A stretch of DNA of 64,000 nucleotides from Saccharospirillum salsuginis (lineage in GTDB: Bacteria > Pseudomonadota > Gammaproteobacteria > Pseudomonadales > Natronospirillaceae), in assembly GCF_014651855.1 (NCBI RefSeq), contig NZ_BMXR01000013.1, positions 62,001 through 126,000 of the forward strand, written 5' to 3'. The notes beneath the pieces were generated by a model. That model saw only the letters and a list, made by a program, of their open reading frames with translations. It did no database searches and was not told the DNA's origin. Below, piece after piece: positions 52,455 through 60,608 of this stretch. Both the position numbers and the translations under genes were made by a program. Every line of letters begins with the position of its first letter. Within the stretch, counting starts at the first letter, position 1.

Positions 52455-53813
52455 TCAGAGCAGGAAGAAGGTGGCCAGGCCCAGAAAGGTAAGAAAACCG
52501 ACAACGTCGGTAATGGTTGTCAGGATCACGCTGCCGGATAGGGCCGGGTCGATTTTTACCGATTTTAGAAGAAAGGGCAGTGAGGCACCAGCCAGAACAG
52601 CCGTCAGCAGGTTAATGATGATGGCGGCGGCGATCACGGCCGCCAGGTAAACGTCGGAATACCAGATGATGGTGATGGTGGCGATGACGCCGGCCCAGAG
52701 CAGGCCGTTCAAGGCCCCCACGCCCAATTCGCGGCCGATCAGCCAGACCAGGTTGTCACGGTTGATGTGGCCGGTGGCCATGCCGCGGATCATCAGCGTC
52801 AGCGTCTGGCTGCCGGCGATGCCGCCCATACTGGCGACGACCGGGCTCAACACCGCCAGGGCGACGATCTGCGCGATGGATGCCTCGAACTGACTCATGA
52901 CGGCCGCCGCGACAAAGGCGGTGATCATGTTGATGCCGAGCCAGACGGCGCGGTTGCGGCTGCTTTTGACGATGGGGGCGAAGGTGTCCTCGTCCTCGTC
53001 CAGACCGGCCATGCTCATCACGGCGTGATCGGCGCTTTCCCGGATCACGTCGAGGACGTCGTCGACTGTGATGCGGCCGAGCAGAATGCCGTGGTCGTTG
53101 ACCACGGGGGCGGAGACCAGGTCGTGCCGTTCGAAGATCTGGGCGACCTTGTCTTCGTGGGTGCTGGCCTTGATGCCTTCGATGTCGCTGTCCATGATTT
53201 CCCGCACCGTGGTGTCCGGCGAGTGGGTCAGCAGCTTGACGATGGGCAGCTTGCCGACGTAGCCGAAATTGCGGTTCACCACCCAGAGCGCGTCGAGGTG
53301 ATCGGGGATCTCGCGGCGGCGCAGGTAGCGCAGTACCGTCTCCAGAGTGACATCGGCGCGCACGGTGATGACGTCGGTGTTCATCAGGCCGCCGGCGGTG
53401 TCTTCCGGGTAAGCCAGCAGCCCTTCGACTTCGGCCCGGGTCGACGGCGGCATTAGCTCCAGGACCTGGCTGGACACACCGGGTTCCATTTGCTGCAGCA
53501 TGTCGGCGAGATCGTCACTGTCGAGGTCCTGGGTGGTCTCCAGGATCTCGTGCGCGCTCATCTGGCTCAGATAGGCCTGCTGCAACTCATCGTTCAGATG
53601 GGGAAGTACATCGCCCTGTTGTTCCTCGTCGAGATACTGCCACAGCAGTTCCCGCACCTTGGTGGGCGAGGACTCGATGACGTGGGCGATTTCCACGGGG
53701 GCCAGTTCTTCATCGCAAAACCGCTGAACGCGCTCGGTATCACCGTCTTCGAGCGCTTCCAGCAAGTCGGCCCGGTAGTGATCGAGTTGTTCCTGGTTCA
53801 ATTGCGAGGGCAT
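52455..53813 (-). CDS. mgtE: Magnesium transporter MgtE
   Basis: A 452-aa Mg2+ channel of the inner membrane, gated by cytoplasmic Mg2+. The N domain (about 30-130, acidic helices such as ALEDGDTERVQRFCDEELAPVEI), a CBS pair (about 135-260) and five C-terminal helices from about residue 285 (GINMITAFVAAAVMSQFEA; LAVLSPVVASMGGIAGSQT) follow the known structure. The GGIAGSQT pore segment is intact. Copy 16 of the repeat lies in its 5' region. Confidence 0.95.
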   Translation of the reverse strand: MPSQLNQEQLDHYRADLLEALEDGDTERVQRFCDEELAPVEIAHVIESSPTKVRELLWQYLDEEQQGDVLPHLNDELQQAYLSQMSAHEILETTQDLDSDDLADMLQQMEPGVSSQVLELMPPSTRAEVEGLLAYPEDTAGGLMNTDVITVRADVTLETVLRYLRRREIPDHLDALWVVNRNFGYVGKLPIVKLLTHSPDTTVREIMDSDIEGIKASTHEDKVAQIFERHDLVSAPVVNDHGILLGRITVDDVLDVIRESADHAVMSMAGLDEDEDTFAPIVKSSRNRAVWLGINMITAFVAAAVMSQFEASIAQIVALAVLSPVVASMGGIAGSQTLTLMIRGMATGHINRDNLVWLIGRELGVGALNGLLWAGVIATITIIWYSDVYLAAVIAAAIIINLLTAVLAGASLPFLLKSVKIDPALSGSVILTTITDVVGFLTFLGLATFFLL

Positions 53814-53838
53814 CTTGGTTCCCTGTCAGGTGGGAGGC

Positions 53839-53986
53839 AGTGGCCCGCGTCGGCTACCGGTGATCCCCCTGTGGGGTCGGGCGGAATGCCGCCCACTCAA
53901 TCCGTCCATGGAGCCTAGACCGCAACATCCATGTTGCGGACTTCCCCACAGGGGGATCACCGGCATCCGCCGCTTGCTAGCTCGGC
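53839..53986 (-). repeat. GGA-hairpin repeat, copy 16 (three-hairpin type)
   Basis: Arms of about 25 nt (GTGATCCCCCTGTGGGG and its complement at their core) enclose minus-strand hairpins CCGCAACATGGATGTTGCGG (exact ACANGGANGU), CCATGGACGG and an extra hairpin GGGCGG-CATT-CCGCCC also found in copy 1. It is sense to mgtE, 26 nt before its start codon. Confidence 0.86.
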
Positions 53987-54099
53987 GAACTTCGAAAACT
54001 ATGAGTTACATAGTGTAGCCGTTAGTTCAATCGGGAATAAAGATGCGCGTTGATAAACTTGAAATGAAAATAGGGAACAGGTGCGGTTGGAGTTGACCA

Positions 54100-54168
54100 G
54101 GAGCGTACTCGTTGTGATATGGATATCTGTGCACGGTTAAGTCAGGTCGCGCACGGAGTGCGCTCCTA
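54100..54168. repeat. Pair of inverted REP-like sequences (REPIN-like)
   Basis: GGAGCGTACTCGTTGTGATA on the + strand (54100-54119) faces TAGGAGCGCACTCCGTGCGC on the minus strand (end near 54168). The latter has the TAGGAGC head and hairpin of pseudomonad-type REP elements and starts at the ptsH stop codon. No RAYT transposase gene lies in the window. This is a different family from the GGA-hairpin repeats. Confidence 0.6.
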
Positions 54169-54435
54169 CTCAGGCTCTCCGAAACGGTCCTGCACCAGGT
54201 TGAGCAGGGCATCCCAGGCTTCGTCGGCATCCGGGCCTTCGATCTCGATGCCGAGCTCCGTGCCCTGGGTGGCGGCGAGCATCATAACGGACATGATGCT
54301 TTTGGCGTCGGCGTCCCGACCATCCTTGATCAGCTTGATCCGGCTTTCGTACCGGCCGGCCACGCCCACCAGTTTGGCGGCGGCGCGGGCATGCAGGCCC
54401 AGCTTGTTGATGATGGTCAGTTGTTCCTTTATCAC
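54166..54435 (-). CDS. ptsH: HPr-family phosphocarrier protein (NPr)
   Basis: An 89-aa phosphocarrier of the nitrogen PTS. The phosphorylated histidine is His15 in KLGLHARAAAKLV; KSIMSVMMLAATQG surrounds the regulatory serine position. Placement after ptsN and rapZ makes it the NPr of PTS-Ntr rather than a sugar-PTS HPr. Its start overlaps the rapZ stop by 4 nt. Confidence 0.94.
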   Translation of the reverse strand: MIKEQLTIINKLGLHARAAAKLVGVAGRYESRIKLIKDGRDADAKSIMSVMMLAATQGTELGIEIEGPDADEAWDALLNLVQDRFGEPE

Positions 54436-55304
54436 GCGTGATCCTGCCCCATGTCGCGGTGTCGGAGTTGTACATTCGAATACTGACCGGTAAAGGTCAA
54501 GTGCAGTTGCTCGGCCATGTAGACGCTGCGGTGCTGGCCACCGGTGCAGCCGATGGCGACGGTCAGGTAGGAGCGCTGGTTGGCTTCATACTGCCTGACC
54601 CACCGATCCAGGAAGCGGCGAATGTCCTCGAACATCTCGGTGACGGCCGGTTCACGTTGCAAAAAGGCTTCGATCGCCGGGTCCCGACCGGTGAACATGC
54701 GCAGTGATTTGTCCCAATAGGGGTTGGGCAGGCAGCGAACGTCGAACACCAGGTCCGCATCGCGCGGCACGCCGTGCTTGAACCCGAATGACACGAATTG
54801 GAGGGCGATGCCCTTGGGTTTGTGGATCACCCGCTGGCGGACCTGGTCGCGCAGTTCCTGCAACGACAGGCTGCTGGTGTCGATTTTCAGGCTGGCCCGG
54901 TCCGCGACCGGGGCGAGCAGCTCGCCTTCCTCGGCGATGGCTTCGGCCAGGGAGCGGAACTCGTCGGTCAGCGGGTGCTTGCGCCGGGTGGCGGAAAACC
55001 GCTGCAACAGAATGGTTTCCTCGGCGTCGAGGTAGATCAGTTCCGGGATCAGCGTTTTCGGCAGCGACGTCAGGATGTCCGGCAACTGGCGAATGCCGTC
55101 CGGTGAGATCCGGGCGTCGATGCAGACGGCGATGTTCGGTTGGTGGCTGGCTCGCGACATCCAGCCGACCAGTTCCGGCAGCAGGACGGGCGGCAAGTTG
55201 TCGATGCAGGTGAAACCGGCATCTTCCAAGGCGTTGAGAACGGTACTTTTACCCGAGCCGGATCGACCGCTGATGATGATCAAACGTAATGCAGACGGCG
55301 CCAT
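54432..55304 (-). CDS. rapZ: RNase adapter protein RapZ
   Basis: A 290-aa RNA-binding protein that in E. coli guides RNase E to GlmZ and tunes glucosamine-6-phosphate synthesis. Walker A is SGRSGSGKSTVLNALED at the N-terminus, with HPLTDEFRSL in the middle and the C-terminal domain AIGCTGGQHRSVYMAEQL. Lies 6 nt after ptsN. Very conserved neighbourhood. Confidence 0.96.
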   Translation of the reverse strand: MAPSALRLIIISGRSGSGKSTVLNALEDAGFTCIDNLPPVLLPELVGWMSRASHQPNIAVCIDARISPDGIRQLPDILTSLPKTLIPELIYLDAEETILLQRFSATRRKHPLTDEFRSLAEAIAEEGELLAPVADRASLKIDTSSLSLQELRDQVRQRVIHKPKGIALQFVSFGFKHGVPRDADLVFDVRCLPNPYWDKSLRMFTGRDPAIEAFLQREPAVTEMFEDIRRFLDRWVRQYEANQRSYLTVAIGCTGGQHRSVYMAEQLHLTFTGQYSNVQLRHRDMGQDHA

Positions 55305-55310
55305 TCGGTG

Positions 55311-55766
55311 TCAGAACCCCTTGATGAAGCGTTCGAACAACTCCTCGGTGGAGCGGGCTTTGCGAAGGGTGTCGACGCGGCTCGAGTCGTTGAAGCGTTC
55401 GACGACAGCGGCTAACAGGTTGAGGTGATCCTCGGTGGCGGCTTCGGGGACCACCAGGGCAAACAGCAGGTCGACCGGTTTGCGGTCGGGGGATTCGAAG
55501 TCGACCGCCTCATCCAGCTTGGCCAGTGCGGCCACGGGGCGGTCGACATTGGCCAGACGACAATGGGGCACGGCGATGCCTTGCCCCAGTCCGGTGGACC
55601 CCAGTCGTTCACGGGCGATCAGTTGGTCGAACAGGTCGACGTCGGTAACGCCATCCAGTGACTCGGCCATCCGCTCGGCGAGCGTTTGCAGTACGCGTTT
55701 CTTGCTGGCGCCGAACGAGCCGCTGTAGACTCGATCGGCCGTGAGGACCTGGTCCAGTTGTATCAT
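55311..55766 (-). CDS. ptsN: PTS-Ntr EIIA component
   Basis: A 151-aa EIIA-Ntr protein that takes phosphate from NPr and regulates potassium and nitrogen functions. The active histidine lies in GLGQGIAVPHCRLAN. Typical length. It starts 2 nt after the hpf stop, in the operon hpf-ptsN-rapZ-ptsH downstream of rpoN. Confidence 0.95.
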   Translation of the reverse strand: MIQLDQVLTADRVYSGSFGASKKRVLQTLAERMAESLDGVTDVDLFDQLIARERLGSTGLGQGIAVPHCRLANVDRPVAALAKLDEAVDFESPDRKPVDLLFALVVPEAATEDHLNLLAAVVERFNDSSRVDTLRKARSTEELFERFIKGF

Positions 55767-55768
55767 GG

Positions 55769-56074
55769 TTAACGTGCGTTCCCGTGCAGTCGGTCGACCT
55801 TTTTCTCTTTGTGCTTGAGCAGTTGACGGTCGAGTTTGTCGTTCATGAGATCGATGGCGGCATACAAGTCATCGTGTATCGCATCGGCGTGGAGCTGGGC
55901 ACCTTTGATGTTGACCGAAGCTTCCGCTTTTTGACGTTGTTTTTCAACACTGAGCGTGACCTGAACATTACCGATCTGGTCGAAATGCCGCTCCAGCTTT
56001 TCCAGCTTCTGGGCGACGTAGTCGTTCAGAGCATCTGTTACTTCGACGTGGTGACCACTGATGTTGACTTGCAT
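55769..56074 (-). CDS. hpf: Ribosome hibernation promoting factor (short type)
   Basis: A 101-aa sigma-54-modulation/HPF protein that binds the 30S subunit and promotes 100S dimers in stationary phase. MQVNISGHHVEVTDALNDYVAQKLEKLERHF and the basic RQLLKHKEKK tail identify the short HPF class (E. coli 95 aa). It is separated from rpoN by 178 nt. Confidence 0.95.
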   Translation of the reverse strand: MQVNISGHHVEVTDALNDYVAQKLEKLERHFDQIGNVQVTLSVEKQRQKAEASVNIKGAQLHADAIHDDLYAAIDLMNDKLDRQLLKHKEKKVDRLHGNAR

Positions 56075-56252
56075 AGTCTGCTCCTCTTGCAGGTTTGGGT
56101 CGTATCAGCCAGTGCCTCCGGGCTGACGTTGGCATGGGAGTCGTCGTTCAGAGGCTCCCTAGTGTCCCTGATCCTTTGCCCCTTACTGTCCTATCTCCAA
56201 TATGCTCTTTATCGGTGTTCCCATCAAGCGAAAGAAAGTCGGAAATTTTGAG

Positions 56253-57755
56253 TCAGATCAAACTCTTACGCTCATTTGACGGGGGAATGTTCATGGCCTC
56301 GCGGTACTTGGCGATGGTGCGCCGGGCCACTTTGATGCCCTGCTCGCCGAGCAGGGTGGCGATTTTCGAGTCGCTCAGCGGTTTACGCGGGTTTTCGGCC
56401 GCGACCAGCTTCTTGATGATGGCGCGAATGGCCGTGCTCGAGGCCTCGCCGCCGCTGTCGGTGCTGACGTGACTGCTGAAGAAATACTTCAGCTCGAAGA
56501 TGCCGCGCGGCGTATGCATGTATTTCTGGGTCGTTACCCGAGAGATGGTCGATTCGTGCATATCCACGGCCTGGGCCACATCGTGCAGGACCAGCGGTTT
56601 CATCGCCTCTTCGCCATATTCGAGGAAACCGCGTTGGTGCTCGACGATGTTGGTCGCCACCTTGAGCAGGGTTTCGTTGCGGCTCTGCAGGCTTTTGATG
56701 AACCAACGGGCTTCCTGCAGGTGGTCTTTCAGATAGGTGTTGTCGCTGCTGCTGTCGGCCCGCTTCACCATGGATGCGTAGGAGGCGTTGACGCGCAGCT
56801 TGGGGGCGATGTCCGGGTTCAGTTCCACCAGCCAGCGGTTGTTCTTGATGTCCTTGCGCACAATGACATCGGGGACCACGTATTCGTCCTTGCCGCTTTC
56901 GATCTGGTTTCCCGGGCGCGGGTTCAGGCTCTGGATCAGCAGGATGACTTCCCGCAGTTCCGGCTCTTTCAGACGGGCCTTGCGCATCAACTGGGTGTAA
57001 TCCCGCGAGCCGAGCAGGTCGAGGTGGTTGTTGACGACCTTCAGCGCTTCCTCGCGCCAGGGTGTGTCTTCCGGCAATTGCTGCAGTTGAATGGTCAGGC
57101 AGTCGGCCAGGTCCCGCGCACAGACGCCGGGCGGGTCGAAAAACTGGACGCGGTGCAACACGGCTTCGACTTCGTCCATCTCCAGAGGGTCGTCTTCGGT
57201 GGACAGGTCATCGACCAATCCCTCGAAGATGTCCTCCAGCGTGCTGGATAGATAGCCTTCGCCGTCGACGCTCTCGATCAGTGCCTCGGCGACGGCACGA
57301 TCCCGGTCGGTCATGGTGGTCAGGTTCAACTGCCAGTTCAGATGGTCCCAGAGCGAATCGGTCGTGCCGTAGACGTTTTCGAAATTGAAATCGTCGTCGC
57401 CCGAGGGCAGGCCATGGCTGGTCGGGGTATGGGTGTAGATGTCGTCCCAGGAACTGTCTACGGCCAGGTCGTCCGGAATGTGTTCCTGAATCTCGATTTC
57501 CCGGCGATCGTCGGCGCCGTTGCCGGCCGGCTGCTCGGCTTCGTGCTTGCGGGCGTCGCCGTTCAGTTGTTCCTTGTTGTAGTGCTCGCTGTCGCCTTCG
57601 TCTTCACGAACCTCCAGCATGGGATTGCTTTCCAGAGCCTCCTGGATTTCCTGCTGCAGGTCGAGTGTCGACAGTTGCAGCAGGCGGATGGCTTGTTGCA
57701 GCTGAGGGGTCATGGTCAGCTGCTGACTCATCTTGAGTTGTAAGGAGGTCTTCAT
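56253..57755 (-). CDS. rpoN: RNA polymerase sigma-54 factor
   Basis: A 500-aa sigma-54 factor for enhancer-dependent promoters. The Gln-rich region I (MKTSLQLKMSQQLTMTPQLQQAIRLLQLS), the acidic region II, the core-binding region, and the RpoN box ARRTIAKYREAMNIPPS near the C-terminus are all in place. Length is close to that of E. coli (477 aa). The order lptB-rpoN-hpf-ptsN-rapZ-ptsH is the conserved one. Confidence 0.97.
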   Translation of the reverse strand: MKTSLQLKMSQQLTMTPQLQQAIRLLQLSTLDLQQEIQEALESNPMLEVREDEGDSEHYNKEQLNGDARKHEAEQPAGNGADDRREIEIQEHIPDDLAVDSSWDDIYTHTPTSHGLPSGDDDFNFENVYGTTDSLWDHLNWQLNLTTMTDRDRAVAEALIESVDGEGYLSSTLEDIFEGLVDDLSTEDDPLEMDEVEAVLHRVQFFDPPGVCARDLADCLTIQLQQLPEDTPWREEALKVVNNHLDLLGSRDYTQLMRKARLKEPELREVILLIQSLNPRPGNQIESGKDEYVVPDVIVRKDIKNNRWLVELNPDIAPKLRVNASYASMVKRADSSSDNTYLKDHLQEARWFIKSLQSRNETLLKVATNIVEHQRGFLEYGEEAMKPLVLHDVAQAVDMHESTISRVTTQKYMHTPRGIFELKYFFSSHVSTDSGGEASSTAIRAIIKKLVAAENPRKPLSDSKIATLLGEQGIKVARRTIAKYREAMNIPPSNERKSLI

Positions 57756-57803
57756 AGATGTGGTTGTACGCCTTAATTCAAGCTGTGAAAACCAGGGGGA
57801 CCG

Positions 57804-58529
57804 TCATAAACGGAATTGGTCGCCCAAATATACCTCACGAACGGTCGGATTGTTCAACACATCCTCCGCCGTGCCTTCCGCGATGATATGGCCATTGCCC
57901 ACAATGTAGGCCTTTTCGCAAATGTCCAGTGTCTCGCGGACGTTGTGATCGGTGATCAAGACGGCTATTCCCCGGTCGCGCAGATGGTGAATGATGGCCT
58001 TGATGTCTCCCACCGAGATCGGGTCCACCCCGGCGAAGGGCTCATCGAGCAATACGACGGCCGGTTCCATCGCCAGGGCCCGGGCGATCTCGACCCGGCG
58101 GCGTTCACCACCGGACAGGGCCATACCCAGACTCTCACGGATGTGGCCAATGTTAAATTCCCGTAACAGTGACTCCAAACGGTCTTTCTGATCGGAGCGG
58201 GACAGGTCCCGTCGCGTTTGCAGTACGCCCAGTATGTTGTCCTGGACGCTCAGCTTGCGAAAGATCGAGGCCTCCTGCGGCAAATAACCGATGCCCTTGC
58301 GAGCCCGGGCGTGCATGGGCAGCTTGGTGATCGATTGTTCGCCGATGAACACATCGCCTTTGTCCGCCGGGATCAGCCCGACGATCATGTAGAAACAGGT
58401 TGTCTTGCCGGCCCCGTTCGGCCCGAGCAGGCCGACGATCTGTCCCTGTTCCACGCTCAGGCTGACGTCCCGGACCACGGGTCGTTTCTTGTAGCTCTTC
58501 GCCAGGTGGCGCGCTTCCAGCAGGGCCAT
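57804..58529 (-). CDS. lptB: LPS export ABC transporter ATPase LptB
   Basis: A 241-aa ATPase that powers LPS extraction from the inner membrane with LptFG. Walker A is GLLGPNGAGKTTCFYM, the signature is ALSGGERRRVEIARAL, and Walker B is VVLLDEPFAGVDPIS; the H-loop is LITDHNVRETL. Directly abuts lptA without a gap. Confidence 0.97.
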   Translation of the reverse strand: MALLEARHLAKSYKKRPVVRDVSLSVEQGQIVGLLGPNGAGKTTCFYMIVGLIPADKGDVFIGEQSITKLPMHARARKGIGYLPQEASIFRKLSVQDNILGVLQTRRDLSRSDQKDRLESLLREFNIGHIRESLGMALSGGERRRVEIARALAMEPAVVLLDEPFAGVDPISVGDIKAIIHHLRDRGIAVLITDHNVRETLDICEKAYIVGNGHIIAEGTAEDVLNNPTVREVYLGDQFRL

Positions 58530-59078
58530 TTATTCCACCGCCTCCGGCTGCAGGATCCAGGTCGCCTGGGGTGCGTCTTCATCCTCACCTTCGGCGCGCA
58601 GGGAGCGTACTTCCAGCGTCTCTTCCGTCAGATTGTACCGGATGTAGTGCCCCTCGGTGGTGTTGCCGCCCTGTTCGACGTGACCCTGGCCTTCGGTGAT
58701 GATGACGTCCTCGTCCGGTTTGTATTCGATGCGTTGGCCGCGCACCTTGAGCGGCGGTTCGCCCACTTCTTGCACCTGCTGGTAGCGGGCCGGTTCGCCG
58801 TGCGCTTCCAGAAACTCGATGTCGCCGGTCTCCGGATTGCGAATCACGTCCAGAGTATCCGCCCAGACTTCCAGGCTTCCCTGTTTAAGGTAGACGTTCC
58901 CGACGAAGTTGGCCTCCCCGCGATTGTTGTGAAAGGTACCGCGGTCGGCGGTGATGTTCATGGGTTGTTCGCTGTCCTCGGGCAGCGCCTGGACGCCCGC
59001 CGCGACAGTACAGCCACACAGCAGCGCCAGCAGGGTACGTCGGGCGCGACCGATACAGTTAGGGTGAGTCCGCTTCAT
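58530..59078 (-). CDS. lptA: LPS transport periplasmic bridge protein LptA
   Basis: A 182-aa periplasmic protein with a signal peptide (about 1-31, LLALLCGCTVAAGVQA). The beta-jellyroll OstA segment (NITADRGTFHNNRGEANFVGNVYLKQG) bridges LptC and LptD. Overlaps the lptC 3' end by 20 nt. The length is like E. coli LptA (185 aa). Confidence 0.94.
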   Translation of the reverse strand: MKRTHPNCIGRARRTLLALLCGCTVAAGVQALPEDSEQPMNITADRGTFHNNRGEANFVGNVYLKQGSLEVWADTLDVIRNPETGDIEFLEAHGEPARYQQVQEVGEPPLKVRGQRIEYKPDEDVIITEGQGHVEQGGNTTEGHYIRYNLTEETLEVRSLRAEGEDEDAPQATWILQPEAVE

Positions 59079-59637
59079 AGCGAATGGCTACCTCGGATTT
59101 CAATGTGATAACAGGGTCGTCGCCCGCCAGAACCGCGTCCATACCGACGCCGGTGGCGATTTGCGGGCCCTGGGTGAGTTTAACAGGCCGGGGAGTGGTG
59201 GCGAAGGCGCCGTCCTGTTCGACTTTTAACCATTCGGTTTCGAGAACGGAGGGCATGTCATTGGTCTGTTCGCGCACCACCACATCCTGTTCGAACAGTG
59301 TATCGCCATTATTGTAAAGCGTGGCCGTCCGGGACACGATGCGCCAGTCCGACCGGTTCGGATCGTCGTTCAACAGGTTGACCACCGGTTCGGTGATCAG
59401 GCTTTCCTCGTCGGCTTCGTAGTAGGCCAGTGTGTCGGCCCGGGTCCGCATCACCGGCTGCCCGGTTTCATCAAAACGGGTCTGGTTAAGCTGTTGAATG
59501 TAGAGATCCGGCGGGTTTTCCGGTAAATCCAGTCGGTCGGTGGTCAAGCGTTCCCGATCGACGGGTTGCCACCAGATGACCCAGGCGAGCACCCCCAGGG
59601 CCGCGGCCCACAGCAATCGCCGAGACCAGATCGCCAT
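59059..59637 (-). CDS. lptC: LPS export protein LptC
   Basis: A 192-aa single-pass inner-membrane protein (helix about 7-23, LLWAAALGVLAWVIWW) with a periplasmic jellyroll that receives LPS from LptBFG. ALAYYEADEESLITEP and LYNNGDTLFEQDVVVREQ fit the family. Its ATG shares one base with the kdsD stop; the kdsC gene that separates them in E. coli and Pseudomonas is absent. Confidence 0.92.
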   Translation of the reverse strand: MAIWSRRLLWAAALGVLAWVIWWQPVDRERLTTDRLDLPENPPDLYIQQLNQTRFDETGQPVMRTRADTLAYYEADEESLITEPVVNLLNDDPNRSDWRIVSRTATLYNNGDTLFEQDVVVREQTNDMPSVLETEWLKVEQDGAFATTPRPVKLTQGPQIATGVGMDAVLAGDDPVITLKSEVAIRYEADSP

Positions 59638-60608
59638 CAGGCAACTCCGGCGCGCAGGATGTCGTGCATGTGGATGACGCCGACGGTATCACCATCGTGC
59701 TGGACCACCAGGGAGGTGATCTTGCGCTCTTCCATCTCGAACAAGGCCTGGGCGGCCAGCTGGTCGGCGTCGATGGTGTGGGCACCGGGGTGCATGACCC
59801 GGTCGATGAGGGTGGTTTGCAGATCCAGCCCCTGATCCAGTGTTCGGCGCAGATCGCCGTCGGTGTAGACCCCGATCAGGCGTTGCCCGTCGTCCATGAT
59901 GGTGGTCATGCCGAGCCCCTTGCGGGTCATTTCCAGCAGGGCATCCCGCAGCAGGGTTCCCGGGAGGACGCGGGGGAGCTCGTCACCACTGTGCATGATG
60001 TCTCTGACTTTGAGCAGTAATTTACGGCCCAGGCTGCCGCCGGGATGGGAAAACGCGAAATCGTCGGCGGTGAACCCTCGGGCTTCGAGCAGTGCGATGG
60101 CCAGGGCGTCGCCAACAACCAGGGCCGCCGTGGTCGATGAGGTTGGGGCCAGGTTCAACGGGCAGGCTTCCTGTTCGACGCCGCAATAGAGGTGGGCGTC
60201 CGAAGCCTGAGCCAGGGTGCTGGCCGGCTTGCCGGTCATGCCGATCAGGCCCGCGCCCAGGCGTTTGATCAGGGGCACGAGGGTGAGTACTTCGGCCACT
60301 TCGCCGGAGTTGGACAGGGCGATGACGACATCCTGCTCGGTGATCATGCCCATGTCGCCATGGCTGGCCTCGCCCGGGTGCACGAAAAACGCGGGGGATC
60401 CGGTGCTGGCCAGGGTCGCGGCGATTTTTCGGCCGATATGGCCGGATTTGCCCATGCCGGTGACGACCACCCGGCCCTTGCAGGCCAGGATGAGTTCGCA
60501 GGCGTGTTCGAACTCGCCATCAAGATGGGCATCCAGCGCTTGCAGCGCCTCGATTTCCAATCGCAGGGTGCGCCGGGCCGAGGTCAGATAGTCGGGTTTG
60601 GAGGTCAT
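59637..60608 (-). CDS. kdsD: D-arabinose 5-phosphate isomerase KdsD
   Basis: A 323-aa isomerase that converts ribulose-5-P to arabinose-5-P for Kdo synthesis. A SIS domain (about 30-180; VVTGMGKSGHIGRKIAATLASTGSPAFFVHPGEASHGDMG) is followed by two CBS domains. ATG 60608 overlaps the yrbG stop by 4 nt and gives the family length; a longer frame into yrbG is rejected. It is normally followed by kdsC. Confidence 0.95.
   Translation of the reverse strand: MTSKPDYLTSARRTLRLEIEALQALDAHLDGEFEHACELILACKGRVVVTGMGKSGHIGRKIAATLASTGSPAFFVHPGEASHGDMGMITEQDVVIALSNSGEVAEVLTLVPLIKRLGAGLIGMTGKPASTLAQASDAHLYCGVEQEACPLNLAPTSSTTAALVVGDALAIALLEARGFTADDFAFSHPGGSLGRKLLLKVRDIMHSGDELPRVLPGTLLRDALLEMTRKGLGMTTIMDDGQRLIGVYTDGDLRRTLDQGLDLQTTLIDRVMHPGAHTIDADQLAAQALFEMEERKITSLVVQHDGDTVGVIHMHDILRAGVA

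Noticed and set aside
241..53986. GGA-hairpin repeats as Rho-independent terminators
   Set aside because: No T run follows any copy, and several lie in divergent regions or 5' leaders, where a terminator makes little sense.
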